From: Buddleja alternifolia
Lineage: Eukaryota; Streptophyta; Magnoliopsida; Lamiales; Scrophulariaceae
DNA: 64,000 bases
Assembly (NCBI GenBank): GCA_019426215.1
Contig: WHWC01000126.1
Span: 1-64,000, forward strand
Direction: 5' to 3'
Program-made: the position numbers and the translations under genes
In this document: one piece after another, positions 34,891 to 47,872 of the stretch
Numbering within the stretch: position 1 is the first letter of the stretch
Layout: each line of letters starts with the position of its first letter
The notes under the pieces: generated by a model
What the model was told of the DNA's origin: nothing
Seen by the model: the letters and a program-made list of their open reading frames with translations, nothing else
Databases searched by the model: none

Positions 34891-36984
34891 TTTCTTATTA
34901 GTGAATACAATTTACAAACAGATCAATTATTGATGTCAACCAAACTGATCTCTTGATTGACGTTATTATATTCCTACTAAATTTGAATCTTTTCATCTAC
35001 AAAATACCATTTCGTGAATTCTTATTAAATGAAGAATTTCCAAATAAAGAAACTTTATGCTTTGCTCCAATCAAACTTTCTTGCCCTTAGACGATTTCCT
35101 CCATATCTTATCATTAGTCTGCAAAAAAGAAAATTAATTAAAAAAGATAAGTTATTTAGATTAATAATATATGCATGTATACATAAAATGTAAATTTTGA
35201 TATAAATAATTTACTTGAACTTATTATACTTGTTTATAACATCCACTTTTCATGTTTTCACACATTTATGCACATTACTATTAATGTAAACATAATGATG
35301 TTCTTATGCTTAATGAATTAGTCAAAAAATCAATTACCTTAATATTCTCGCAATATCAATCTATTGGATTTTCATCAGTCCAATTGTAGAACTGCTCAAA
35401 TATATAAAATGTTAAGTATATAGATAAATTAATTCACTAAAATGTATATTGATACACATGACATTTTGAACATGTTTACCTTATGAATTTTCCTTTTACG
35501 ACGTCTATCAACTTTGCGCCTACAACTTAATAAGTAAATATTGACTAAAGTAATCTATTATATATAATAAAAATCAAGGATGTACTACGCATTAAAGCAC
35601 ATACCTTAAACAATGGACAAATTTCATTAAATTTTTCATGGCATTTAAACTTAACATATGATATTCGTTATTTAGGAAATTCCGTATGCATATCCTACAA
35701 ATAAAATGAACAAACAAATAAAATGAAGTAAGAACCAATATTTCATAATGAAAAGTAACACAAAAAATGGCTATATTACCTTTCTACATGTTTTTTCCTC
35801 CATTCCATGAGAATCAATTTCCTAAGTATCATAGAATTCATAGTCGCTGATGTAATGTAATGCATGTTTTATGTAATACATATGTGATATAAATATTGAA
35901 TAATGGGTATAGCCAAAAATTAGGAAGCTAAAATCAGGAATAAAAGGAAAGAATTAAGGAAAAATTTAAAGGCAAGTCATACTTAATTAGTTGTCAAAAT
36001 GGAAGAATGACCGAATGAGAAGTGTATTATTACCTTGCTAATACACTTCCATAGACATAGAATTAGAAATTCTATATATACAATATACATAAAATTAAAA
36101 TTGTCAACATATAGTTAAATAGAATTGTTATTCCATGGTCTATTCAAAAGAAAATGAAAAAAAACCCGTGTATTATCACTTTGAAAAACAAAATTGATAA
36201 AAAAAATTATTCTAAATAAATGGACCAATAAAAAGGGAATGATTTATTTGATATAAAAGAAAATTAGATGTTTTTACTTGTCAGTATATTTTAAACTTAT
36301 TTGATTAATGTTGGGATTCTAAACAATTCTCAAAATCTAAAAAATGTGTTATGATGAGAGTGAGACTTATATTTAATAAAAAATATATAAGGAATTCTCC
36401 GTGTAGAACTAATATTTTATAGGAAATAATTATAGAAACATTCAGTTACACATTGTAACAGAAATCTTGAATTAGTTGCATTTTATAGAAAAAAAATGGT
36501 ACGTATCCTACTTGTCAAAAAAGAGTTCAAAGAACTTATCCAACTCATGATCCACAAATAGGAGAGATATGAAGTCATGGGTTTGGATTCATTTTAAATA
36601 TTAACCGTCCCAAAAATTAAAGGATGTCCACTATTCCACTTTTGTCTGTCCCAAAATACTTGTCCCTTACGTTAAAAGTAAGTATTTATTGTCTAATCTG
36701 ACTAAATTACCCTCCATTATAATTGAAAAATATATCATTAATTTATTTTTACTATAAACTTGCAATCATATTTAAGGAAAGAAAGTTTCATACATGGATA
36801 GTAGACAGGAGTTATAAATTAAATTAACATCATGTCATGTTTTATAAGGTAATGTTATTAATTGTTTTTTGTTTTATGGAAAGGGTATTTTTGAGAAATA
36901 ATGGACTTTTGTTAAATCCTAACAAAAGTCAAATGGGACATTCTTTTTGGGACGGAGCGAGTATAATATGATGTGCAATTTAAA
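34891..36984 (-). repeat. Second copy of Helitron H2 interior
   Basis: This parallels about 31505-32880 in H2 but lacks both Helitron tips. It contains a further 358 bp (about 35580-35938) absent from H2, with two more exon-like blocks on the minus strand (one including KFKCHEKFNEICPLFK after a stop), and a 358-bp MITE (36604-36961). The exon-like block at 35393-35333 carries a stop. This is non-functional sequence. Confidence 0.65.
36604..36961. mobile_element. Stowaway-like MITE with TA target duplication
   Basis: Inverted ends share CCGTCCCAAAAA (left) and TTTTTGGGACGG (right), the Stowaway type. TA occurs on both sides (36602-36603 and 36962-36963). The homologous locus at 32851-32852 has a single TA and no insert, giving an empty site for comparison. 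The left end lacks about 6 bp present on the right. Confidence 0.85.
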
Positions 36985-37688
36985 TTTTTTAAAAAAATAT
37001 GTAATACAGGATTAAGTCCACATAATAATCATTATATGATTTATATTATCTTAAATCATATACTAAGTTTTTGAAGAGAAATAGAAAATTTATGGAAGAA
37101 TTAACAACTTGATCAAATGGAGCATATTAATTTCAAAAATTAAGCAAATATTCCATTTGATCAGTACCGGATAAAATTAGCGAGTTATCATTAAGTTAAC
37201 TTAAACTTGGGGATTGGATAGAAATTTCCTTATAGAATCCCAAACATTTAGATCAGGCCTCCGCTATGCAAATATTAGGGAAATATTATAATCTTATAAT
37301 GTTCTATTAAGGAAACTATAGTAAAGTGATCATTAAAATCTGAAGATTATCCAAACTTTTTATCATTAATTAAACTTGGATAGAAATTTCCTTATACGAA
37401 GAATATCAAATATTTAGATACATTCCAATATGCCAATGATCTTATAGTCTTTAATTACATGTCGTTCTATTAAGGAAACTTTAGTTAAGACTTCATATAA
37501 TCTGAAAATTATCCAAACTTTATCCATATTGAAAATCTATATGGAAACTTTCTATTCTTGAGCAAGTAAGCAATATCTATATATAGATAGATAAACATGC
37601 ATGCATGCATGATAATATTCATTGTTGAAATACTTATTCAAATTAGATAAAAATACGTTCAGTAGTACTAGCTAGCTATTTTTTGAGA
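36985..37688 (+). promoter_or_regulatory. P2 upstream region (copy U4)
   Basis: Homologous to the reverse complement of about 2490-3170 upstream of P1. A TATA-like sequence at 37578-37585 lies about 105 nt before the P2 ATG, matching the P1 spacing. Confidence 0.65.
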
Positions 37689-40600
37689 ATGGAGGATAGT
37701 TTGTCGAAACTGTTTGAAATTGAGGAATCTGTTTCTGGAAAATTGGTTAGAATTCTATGTATCGATGGAGCCCGTGGAGGCGGGATACGAGGAATAATCC
37801 CAGGGGTTATACTGAGTTATCTTGAATCAGAATTACAGAAATTGGACGGTGAAGATGCAAGACTTGCAGATTACTTTGATGTAATTGCTGGGACGAGCAC
37901 CGGTGGCCTTGTCACTGCAATGCTTACTGCTCCGAACGAAAACAATCGCCCTTTGTTTGCTGCAAAAGATATCAAGAAATTTTATCTTGATGAGTGCCCA
38001 AAAATATTCCCCCAACACTGGTAATTAGTTATCTTCTTCATCATCATAAAGACCAGTTTGTTTATTAATTTCTCTGCAGAGAAAACATGTAGTCGTACTT
38101 GTTATAATGGGATTTTTTTTTTTTTTTTAGAAATGTGCCTTAAAATCCAATTAATTAAGTATTTATTATGAATAAATAAATTATATATATTATAAGTTAT
38201 GAGCATTTATAAAATGTCTTATGAGATAGACATAGTCCATAATTACATATGAGAATTCAAATGGAAGTAATGTTCCATGAAAGACTTGGATTACGTATAT
38301 CATGTGTTATTATAAATGGGTTGTAGTCGTTGATCAGAATGGGCGTTTTATCTGCTAAAGACTATAATATGCTATATTCGATGATTTGTCTTAATCATGG
38401 GAATAGGGATTCCATAAGTAGTATATTCGTGTAAATCAATGAGATTGAAACACTGAACCGGACCAATCAAATTATTTATTTTGACTACTATCGAAAATAA
38501 ATAATTTTGAACAATAACTCTTAATCCTATGATTCTCGTGGACTAATGCATCTAGTGCACATTGCTTTGATGTATTTAGGAGTGAGGTCTTCTGTGACCA
38601 ATATACTTTATACATTGGGTAATGACATAAAAATGTGATTGGAAAGGACATTCATATGGAATCTATAATCTCCATGAGAGATAAGATATATCCCCTATAA
38701 TGGATTTGCAATGTTCAACTTTTCTAAAACTTTGGCCAAAGTGTTTCAAGTGAAGTGTCACTGAAATTATATAAAAAATAGTTTTTCATTTGGAAAGTTG
38801 ATAAGAAGCAAATAGAGCATTATAGAATAAGATGTGAGAAATAAAATAATAGTAATCTTAATTTTATTTCTTCGCGGATATTTAATAGAGGAGTTAATGA
38901 AATATTTCTTTACGAAAGAATGAGAACTCAAGAATAAATTGAAATTAATTTTAGAGTGCAATAATATTTATTTAGTGGAATTAAATATTATTAAGTAGTA
39001 CTAAATATTATCATGTGATGATAATTTGATTTAATCTACTTGGAGCTAAAATTAATTTTCCCTAAGGTCCCTTCGCAAACCTCAAATTGAAACTCTATGA
39101 ATAAATACTAAAGAATCCATTAGATGGATAAGTTTGAACTTAGATAAAAAATTAATGTGGGAAATATGTTTGGAGAAAGATATTTGATTAAATAATGATT
39201 TAATTTTTTTTAAAAAAAAAAGAAAAAAAAGGCACGTGAACAGTACCGTGTGTAAACAGTAACACGCGTGAAGTAACACGCGTGAACAGTAACATCTGGT
39301 ATGAGTGGTTGGCACCGAAAGTTTCTTTGTTTTGCCCTTTTCCACCCCACTTGTTTTTTCTTTTTCTTTCTTTAACATCCACATGAATTTTTTAATCCCA
39401 TTGCATGCTTTTTTCATCCTATATAAAGGGGTGTGATTTGCAAGTTCAAACACACCACACAAAAACGAAAGCAAGTAGTTCTTGTATATTTTTACGAGAG
39501 CAAGCTAGCTTTTAAGAAAATAAAATTCCTCTTACGGAGTTTTATTTTAGTAGTATTTTTGGAGCCCACACTCACGAGTTTGTTGAGGCATTGCGAAGAA
39601 GGCTTTGTGGTGAACGAGTTCTTCTTCTACCGGCAAGTTCCAATCTTCGGTGTAAGATTTGTTTTCTTCATTTTCAATTATTATTGTTTTATAGTTATTC
39701 AATTATTGATTTTAATTAAAGTGTTTAATTATGTAGTTTTTTAATTGTTAGCTATAGATAGGCAATAATTATTATTAATTAAAGCGTTTAATTAATTTCT
39801 TTAAGCCATAGTATGTATGCTTTATTTTTTTATGTCATGCATGTACACATAAGAGCTAAGTCTCAATTTTAATTCCACTGCGTACCAATTTGGGTTCGAT
39901 TATGAATCGATTTCCCAACAACTGGTATCAGAGCTAGGCTTTTGATACGTACATGTGAGACATATTGGCATGATGACATGTTATTTATTTTAGAATTTTG
40001 ATTCTAGATATTAAAGCTTTAGACATGTATCGGTTGTTATGATATATATATAAGCATTCTTGTTTGATTGGATCAATTGTTAGTTATAGTTGTAGTATTA
40101 TATTATGCTATTAAATTCGTCTAGTTAATTCTGTCGAGGAGATTGAGTTTTAAGCGCGACTGTTGTGACGCCCCCAATCTTTCCTAGGAATTAAAACTAG
40201 TGTGGTTTTCTAGTACAATATTTACTCTCTATTTCTATTTTTGGTGGAATATGGCTCTGAGTTCCACAACAAGTTGTATCAGAGCCTCAGCTCTTGATCC
40301 GTACATGTGAGACATGTTTACATGTTTAAAATTAAATGATACTATGGAATTTTATGGAATTAGATTCTAGATATTAATGTTTTTAACATGTAAATTTTTT
40401 ATGATTCTTAAAGCATGCTTATTTTGATTAGATCAATTGTTTAAAAGTGTGAATACGTGTTTATAACATTAATATATTTATTCAACATGATAAATTTGAT
40501 TTGATTAAATATTTTATTTAAATTGTTTAAATAAATGTTGAATATTTTTATGTCAATCATATATTGTGATATGATAATTGAGTGGGAGTAAGATTCAAGA

Positions 40601-43600
40601 AGTTGAACCTTAATACTTCATGAGCATGAGATCACGTTGTTTAAATTGTTTAAATAATGCATATGTACATTATTAAAGCATTAGCATGTGTGATTGTATT
40701 CAACCTGAGAAACTTGATGTGCTCAAGTGTATTATTTAAATTGTTTAAATATATGTTGAATATAAGATGTCAAATTGTTTTTGACATAATAGTTGAGTGA
40801 GAGTATTTTCCAAGATAAGGAAAAACGTTTTGATGAGATCATATAATTCAAATAGTTGAATTTTTTCTATTTAATTAAATTTCTTGGAAATTCTAATTTG
40901 ATTAGTACTCATTATTATTTAATGTATTCATTATATGATAATGAAAAATCCACGAGTTTTGAAATATCAAGTGGGAGAGAGATTCAAGAGTTGAATTCTC
41001 ATGGCCTTCATTACTGGTCTAACGGTGTAGCAAGTGAATATTATTCCCTGAGGAAGGTATTCACTCAAGGTTACAAGATTAGATCCTTGATGGGTAGATT
41101 GAAGTATGCGTAAACGAGTGCGATCACGCTGCCGTGGAGTATCTTGAATACCATATGAATATCTAAGTAATGGTGTACACTTGATTGGGAAAACATATTA
41201 GCCTCCCCGAGGAGCTCTGTTATGTCATCCCAAAGGCTGAAGATTAATATGGTGGGTTAATGATGTTTAGTAAGAGTTACAAAAGAAAAACATATTAACT
41301 GAGAAATGTTCTCGCCTAAACTTATTATATTTTTCGGTCCTGCTGCCAGGAAGGAAAATGTAGAAAACCAGGTCATCATTGCATGTACCAAAATGTGATT
41401 TGTGGATCCCATATTTGGTTTTATTGCTAAAGACTCGACTCATAACTTATATATAATTTCGTTATTTTATAATTGCATTAGCTAGTCCTTTGCAATCGTT
41501 TTTTGAAAACATTAGTTCTTAGGGTCAAGATATGTCAAGTGGAATGTGAATCTTGAAAGTGTATTTACTTATGGTAGATATAAACTCGTTCATATATCTA
41601 CATGTTCTTTTAGTTCCGATTGACAATGAATCACTGACTATTGCGGACCGTTATGAATGGTCACCTAAAGTCATTGAGATGACTAAAAGCTATATCCTGA
41701 GCACTTAGTCAACCGTTCTCAAGCACTTGATGCAAGAGATGGTTCTTCTGAAAAAAATCATTTTTTCAAGGAGACGTTTAATGGTGGGATTGGACATTTA
41801 GACATAGGTAATGAGTAAGTTGCACATTACCAAGATGTCTTAAGGAATACTAAATTAATAAACACATCATGAAGATGATGAGGTGGGTGAATAAACTAGA
41901 ATTCCTTAGTATAATAATTGTCAGTCAAACCCAATAGGATAGGATCCTAAACTTCCATGAATTGTTCTTTGTGAATTTTATAATTCATTGTGCAATAAAT
42001 AATGAGATTATATATTGCATGACTCTACGAAAGAAATGGGTGTTGAGAACTATAGAAAAATGGTACGAGTATATCAATTAGCAAAAGTGGGGTTTATGCT
42101 TTAGAGTAAAGTATTGGTCTTGAATAATGTCTTTATGTACCTTTATTTGTAGAAACATAATTTCTGTTAATATAGTGAATGTTTGGCTCACTAATATTTA
42201 AAAGAATAAAAGTTATTCATAATAAATTGTTTATTAGTAAAGGTACTAGGAAAGATATTATTTTTTGATTTTGTTAAATTCTCTATCATAATTCTAGATA
42301 CAAGTATGTAACTTACCATTAGAAACATGATCTCTAATCACTAATAAAGTGTATGATTAGCAGTAAGTCATATTAATCCTGATATGATCTAAAGACTGAT
42401 TTATGATGGACTTAAATGTTCATTGGATGTAGAAGGGCCTACCAGTCTGCGAATCATGTTGTGAAAGATATAATGACTATGAGGCCATAGGCCAAAGCAA
42501 TTGTGCTGCTAACATTGCTTGAATTGGTTCACACTAATGATTGTGGATCAATTCATGTTTAAGTCAATAGAGTTCTTTGAGTTTTTTTTTTCATGCGAGA
42601 TGATTACTCAATGCATTTGTATATGTATATGATACATAAGTCTTAAAATGTTGAAGAGTTCAAATTGATTAAGAATCATGTCGAGAATTAGATGAACGTA
42701 TGAAACCATTTTTGATATGATCACAATGATCAATATTTGTCTAAAGTGTTCTTGGATTTCTTAATTGCAAATGAGATAAGATCTCAACTTATTGTACTGG
42801 GTAACTCTAGTCAAATAGTGTTGCAGATAACAAGAAATAGGACATTAGAGAAAATGGTAAGATTAGTTTTGTGACTCTTCCCAAAGTTCCTTTTGGGATC
42901 TGCATTCAAATAGTTGCAACCCATTGTACTTGTTTATAAGTCAGTTCCTGACACAAGTGTGGAACCATTGATTGGGTTAAGCCAGATTTTAAGTTCAAGC
43001 ACATGAGGATCTTGACAAAGATAAATAAATGACAAAGGTATATTTGTTTCTAGAGTGTCCTAAAGAAACAAAGGGTAGTTAATACTACAGTTCAATCATC
43101 ACGAGTATTTTGTAAAGTACAAATACTAAGTATCTGGATGATGGACTACTGAATAACCACAAAAGTTAAAATGAACTTGTATTTCTGAGGATGATAGTAT
43201 GAGATACTACATGTTGACAGCCTAGAATAATTGAGAACATAAGTGGGACATAAGATGTATCCAATATAATTATTGATTGTGGGCCTAATATACTCGAGTG
43301 AACCACAATGTAGTGGGAGTATTGTCATTAACATGACAGATATCTTCAGGAGACCCTAGGGGTGGAACCTGAATATGAATCTGATACTCTTAGCAACAAT
43401 GTAGCTCTACTAGATATAGATGTTGGCCAATGAGTCAAAGTAACGTATGTCTGATAACTTGTAGAGGCGCCAAAAGGCATTAAACTCATGAGATGTAAAT
43501 GAGTCTACAAGAGAAAGAAGGGAATGGATTGGAAGGTAGAGAACCTCAAAGCAAAGATATTGGTGAAGTTTTATATGATAAAACCTGTCAGCCAGTAGTC

Positions 43601-46600
43601 ATGCTTAAATCCAGAATGATACTCCTGTCCATTACTCTCATTATGATTATGAGTTAATAAATGGCTATGAAGACAATATTATTGAATGGGCACCTTCAAG
43701 AAAAATATTATATGTTACAACTCAATGAACTTTTAGTTGAAAAGTCATGGTGCATATGGCATGAAAACTGAAGTAGTCCATTTATGGACTTAGATAAACG
43801 TCTATATCATGAAACATCAAAATTAGAAGCTATCAAATTTTGAATTTGAATAAATGCCGGATGTCCTAAGTGTATATAAGAGACATCCTGAGAGTTATAA
43901 TGTTCTTAGTACAATATCCTAATCATTATGAATGATGTATGAATATTATCTGTTGCCAAGTTTTGGTTGTCTTAATAAGATTGATATAGATGACCTAGGT
44001 GAAGTTAGCAATGTTTTGAAAAGAACAAAGTGCTAAAATAATCACATTCTGCATATATAAGATAATGACGAAGTATAATGTGATGGATTTCAAGAAGGGT
44101 TTATTTCTTTTTAAGCTTGAAATTAATCTTTCTCAAAAGAAAGAACACATGAGATAAGTGCCACGTGCTTTTGTTGTGGATTGTCTTATGTGGTTTGAGT
44201 ATTACACAAAGGTCAAACATCTGTTATGTAGTAATAAAGGTCAATAGTTATCAATTAAATCCTAAACCACACTGGCTAGGAGTGAATTATATATTATAGT
44301 ACTTGAGAAGGACTATTTATTATATGATGATCTATCTCAGTGAAGAGTTGGAACCAATTAGTTACACAAGATTGTGTATTTATTTAGATAAGTGATCACT
44401 CCACTGTCACATGTATTTACTCTTTTCTAAAAGGAACTATTGGTTGAAGAAATGTATAATTATGAATTAACCATTTCAACTACATAAGTTGAATAAGTGG
44501 CGACTTATGAAGTTCATAAAATAGCTTATTGGCTTAAAGAATTTTTTATGAACTAGATATTATTAGAATTGGACTAATACCAATCACATACCGATGTGAT
44601 ATTTGGTTACGTAGTTAATTCTAGATATTCTAGTAGTCATAAGTGAAAGTGTCACATATTAGAGAATATGTAGACTACAATGCGATTGTAGAAACCGAGT
44701 ATGCTGAATATACTGCTAATTGGTTTTAAGGCCAAGTGGGAGATTGTTAGAAATGTGCCCTAAAATCCAATTAATTAAGTATTTATTATGAATAAATAAA
44801 TTATATATATTATAAGTTATGAGCATTTATAAAATGTCTTATGAGGTAGACATAGTCCATAATTACATATGAGAATCCAAATGGAAGTGATGTTCCATGA
44901 AAAACTTGGATTACGTATATCATGTGTTATTATAAATGGGTTGTAGTCGGTGATAAGAATGAGCGTCTTATCTGCTAAAGACTATAATATGCTATATTCG
45001 ATGATTTGTCTTAATCATGGGAATAGGGATTCCATAAGTAGTATATTCGTGTAAATCAATGAGATTGAAACACTGAACCAGACCAATCAAATTATTTATT
45101 TTGACTACTATCGAAAATAAATAATTTTGAACAATAACTCTTAATCCTATGATTCTCGTGGACTAATGCATCTAGTGCACATTGCTTTGATGTATTTAGG
45201 AGTGAGGTCTTCGGTGGCCAATATACTTTATACATTGGGTAATGACATAAAAATGTGATTGGAAAGGACATTCATATGGAATCTATAATCTCCATGAGAG
45301 ATAAGATATATCCCCTATAATGGATTTGCAATGTTCAACTTTTCTAAAACTTTGGTCAAAGTGTTTCAAGTGAAGTGTCACTGAAATTATATAAAAAATA
45401 GTTTTTCATTTGGAAAGTTGATAAGAAGCAAATAGAGCATTATAGGATAAGATGTGAGAAATAAAATAATAGTAGTCTTAATTTTATTTCTTCGCGCATA
45501 TTTAATAGAGGAGTTAATGAAATATTTCTTTACGAAAGAATGGGAACTCAAGAATAAATTGAAATTAATTTTAGAGTGCAATAATATTTATTTAGTGGAA
45601 TTAAATATTATTAAGTAGTATTAAATATTATCATGTGATGATAATTTGATTTAATCTACTTGGAGCTAAAATTAATTTTCCCTAAGGTCCCTTCGCAAAC
45701 CTCAAATTGAAACTCTATGAATAAATACTAAAGAATCCATTAGATGGATAAGTTTGAACTTAGATAAAAAATTAATGTGGGAAATATGTTTGGAGAAAGA
45801 TATTTGATTAAATAATGATTTAATTTTTTTTTAAAAAAAAAAAGAAAAAAAAATCGCGTGAACAGTACCGTGTGTAAACAGTAACACGCGTGAAGTGACA
45901 CGCGTGAACAGTAACATCTGGTATGAGTGGTTGGCACCGAAAGTTTCTTTGTTTTGCCCTTGTCCACCCCACTTGTTTTTTCTTTTTCTTTCTTTAACAT
46001 CCACATGAATTTTTTAATCCCATTGCATGCTTTTTTCATCCTATATAAAGGGGTGTAATTTGCAAGTTCAAACACACCACACAAAAACGAAAGCAAGTAG
46101 TTCTTGTATATTTTTACGAGAGCAAGCTAGCTTTTAAGAAAATAAAATTCCTCTTACGGAGTTTTATTTTAGTAGTATTTTTGGAGCCCACACTCCCGAG
46201 TTTGTTGAAACATTGCGAAGAAGGTTTTGCGGTGAACGAGTTCTTCTTCTACCGGCAAGTTCCAATCTTCGGTGTAAGATTTGTATTCTTCATTTTCAAT
46301 TATTATTGTTTTATAGTTATTCAATTTTTGATTTTAATTAAAGTGTTTAATTATGTAGTTTTTTAATTGTTAGCTATAGATAGGCAATAATAATTATTAA
46401 TTAAAGCGTTTACTTAATTTCTTTAAGCCATAGTATGTATGCTTTATTTTTTGATGTCATGCATGTACGCATAAGAGCTAAGTCTCTATTTTAATTCCGC
46501 TGCGTACCAATTTGGGTTCGATTATGAATCGATTTCCCAACATTTTTTGTTCTTTAACTGTAGTTATACTACACTTGGGCATACTGCTGCGAGAGTGATA

Positions 46601-47872
46601 ACCGCATTTTCAGGACCGAAATATGATGGCAAATATCTTCATTCTCTTGTCAAGGAAAAACTTGGTGACCTGAAATTGCACCAAACATTGACCCCCGTCG
46701 TTATTCCAACGATTGATATTAAGACTCTCCAGCCCGTTATCTTTTCCACTTACGAGGTAACGACCTATTTAATTAACTTTATGTATATATTTAGCTATTT
46801 TAGATGATGTTTTTATATCATATTGCGTTTACTTATATGCATGTCACCAGTGTAAATATGTTTCGTAAATATACAATTAACGTGAATTTTATACACTTCG
46901 CATGTATATATAAGTTATAAACGTGAATATAGCTAGCTAATAATGAATAATCTATATATATGTATTATAACAGGTGAATAATAAGCCGAGCCTAGATGCT
47001 TCACTGTCAGATATATGCATAGGAACTTCAGCAACTCCAACATATCTCCCTGCACATTATTTTGAAACACAAGACTCACAAGGACACAAAAGACAATTCA
47101 ATCTCATCGACGGTGGAGTAGCTGCCAATAATCCGGCTTTAGTGGCGATTAACCAAGCAACAAAACAGATGACTCGAGGCAGCTCTGAATTTATGCCCCT
47201 GAAACCAAAACAGGATGGTCGATTTCTCCTATTGTCATTGGGAACTGGCTCAACAAAAGCTGAAGAGAAATATGATGCTAAAGGAGCATCCAAATGGGGT
47301 GTTTTGGGATGGTTGTTAAATGCCGCGGGATCAACTCCTCTATTCGATGTATTTAATCGAGCTAGCGGAGACATGGTTGATTTTCACATTTCTACATTTT
47401 TTCAAGCTCTCAACTCACAACAAAATTACCTCAGGATACTATATGTATATCCAAAACTAATACTTTTATTTTAATTTCATAGCTAATTTGGATACCAATA
47501 AACACGCATGCAGGACGACGCGTTAAGTGGAGTAATGTCTAGTGTGGATATTTCAACAAAGGAGAATTTAGATGATCTTGTGAAAGTTGGTGAAAAGTTG
47601 CTGAAAAAGGCAGTTTCAAGAGTTAATTTGGAGAATGGAATTTATGAGACTTGTAACCAGGGGACTAATGAGGAAACACTGATTAGGTATATTTATATGT
47701 ATGTTTTAACTACTAATTAAACTAATAATTTATTATTAAACTTGAGTAATTCTTATTCTAATGGTTGATTAATTTTTGGATATATAGGTTGGCACAAGTA
47801 CTTTCCAAGGAGAAGAGGCTCCGTGATTCTGAAGAACTTTTCCAAGATTCATTAGACAACTTTTATGTTTAG
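37689..47872 (+). CDS. Patatin-like acyl hydrolase P2 (5 exons, 8.5 kb intron 1)
   Basis: Exons are 37689-38020, 46564-46756, 46974-47444, 47514-47686 and 47788-47872. They total 1,254 nt (417 residues plus stop) and stay in frame, close to the roughly 400-residue family norm. Residues 26-35 form the oxyanion region, here [10 protein letters not shown] with three extra residues against P1. Ser70 is in GTSTG and Asp221 in DGG, the expected dyad. No signal peptide or vacuolar leader is seen, suggesting a cytosolic enzyme that removes acyl chains from membrane glycerolipids (family knowledge). Intron 1 contains the 8.4 kb retrotransposon E3. Exon 1 lost 3 bp at its end, and the original acceptor of intron 1 is mutated (AACAG to AACTG); the next AG lies 3 nt on and keeps the frame. 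Expression depends on splicing the large intron. Confidence 0.75.
38125..39920 (+). repeat. 5' LTR of E3
   Basis: It ends TTTCCCAACA at 39920, 2 nt before the primer site, and differs from the 3' LTR by a few percent by eye. A TATA-like CTATATAAAG lies near 39419-39428. The 130-codon minus-strand frame inside is not a gene. Confidence 0.85.
39921..44744 (+). pseudogene. E3 interior: decayed copia pol
   Basis: Only scattered reverse-transcriptase similarity survives: [10 protein letters not shown] and [17 protein letters not shown] (about 43475-43560), then a block resembling the AFLNG motif near 43665-43700. RNase H-like traces precede the purine tract. Stops and frameshifts are everywhere. 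A second degraded primer-site-like sequence (TGTATCAGAGCC, 40275-40286) follows an LTR-end-like CCACAACA. Movement would have required proteins from another element. Confidence 0.75.
44745..46542 (+). repeat. 3' LTR of E3
   Basis: It begins TGTTAGAAATGTGCCC and ends TTTCCCAACA. The patatin intron resumes at 46543 and exon 2 lies only 21 nt further on. Confidence 0.9.

Larger units (their letters stand above)
38125..46542 (+). mobile_element. Copia LTR element E3 in patatin intron 1
   Basis: Two LTRs of about 1.8 kb (38125-39920 and 44745-46542) flank a 4.8 kb interior. The primer site TGGTATCAGAGC (39923-39934) matches initiator-Met tRNA, and a purine tract GTGGGAGAT lies just before 44745. 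Insertion was into a T tract, so the target duplication is probably TTTTT. The 5' LTR has lost the G of its leading TG. The interior has no long frame. It lies in the same orientation as P2. Confidence 0.9.

Noticed and set aside
39082..39474. 130-codon minus-strand frame, repeated at 45740-46096
   Set aside because: It is within the two LTRs of E3 and contains the TATA/leader region read backwards. No protein features were seen.
43146..43334. 62-codon minus-strand frame in E3
   Set aside because: The opposite strand carries the decayed copia pol, so this frame is chance.
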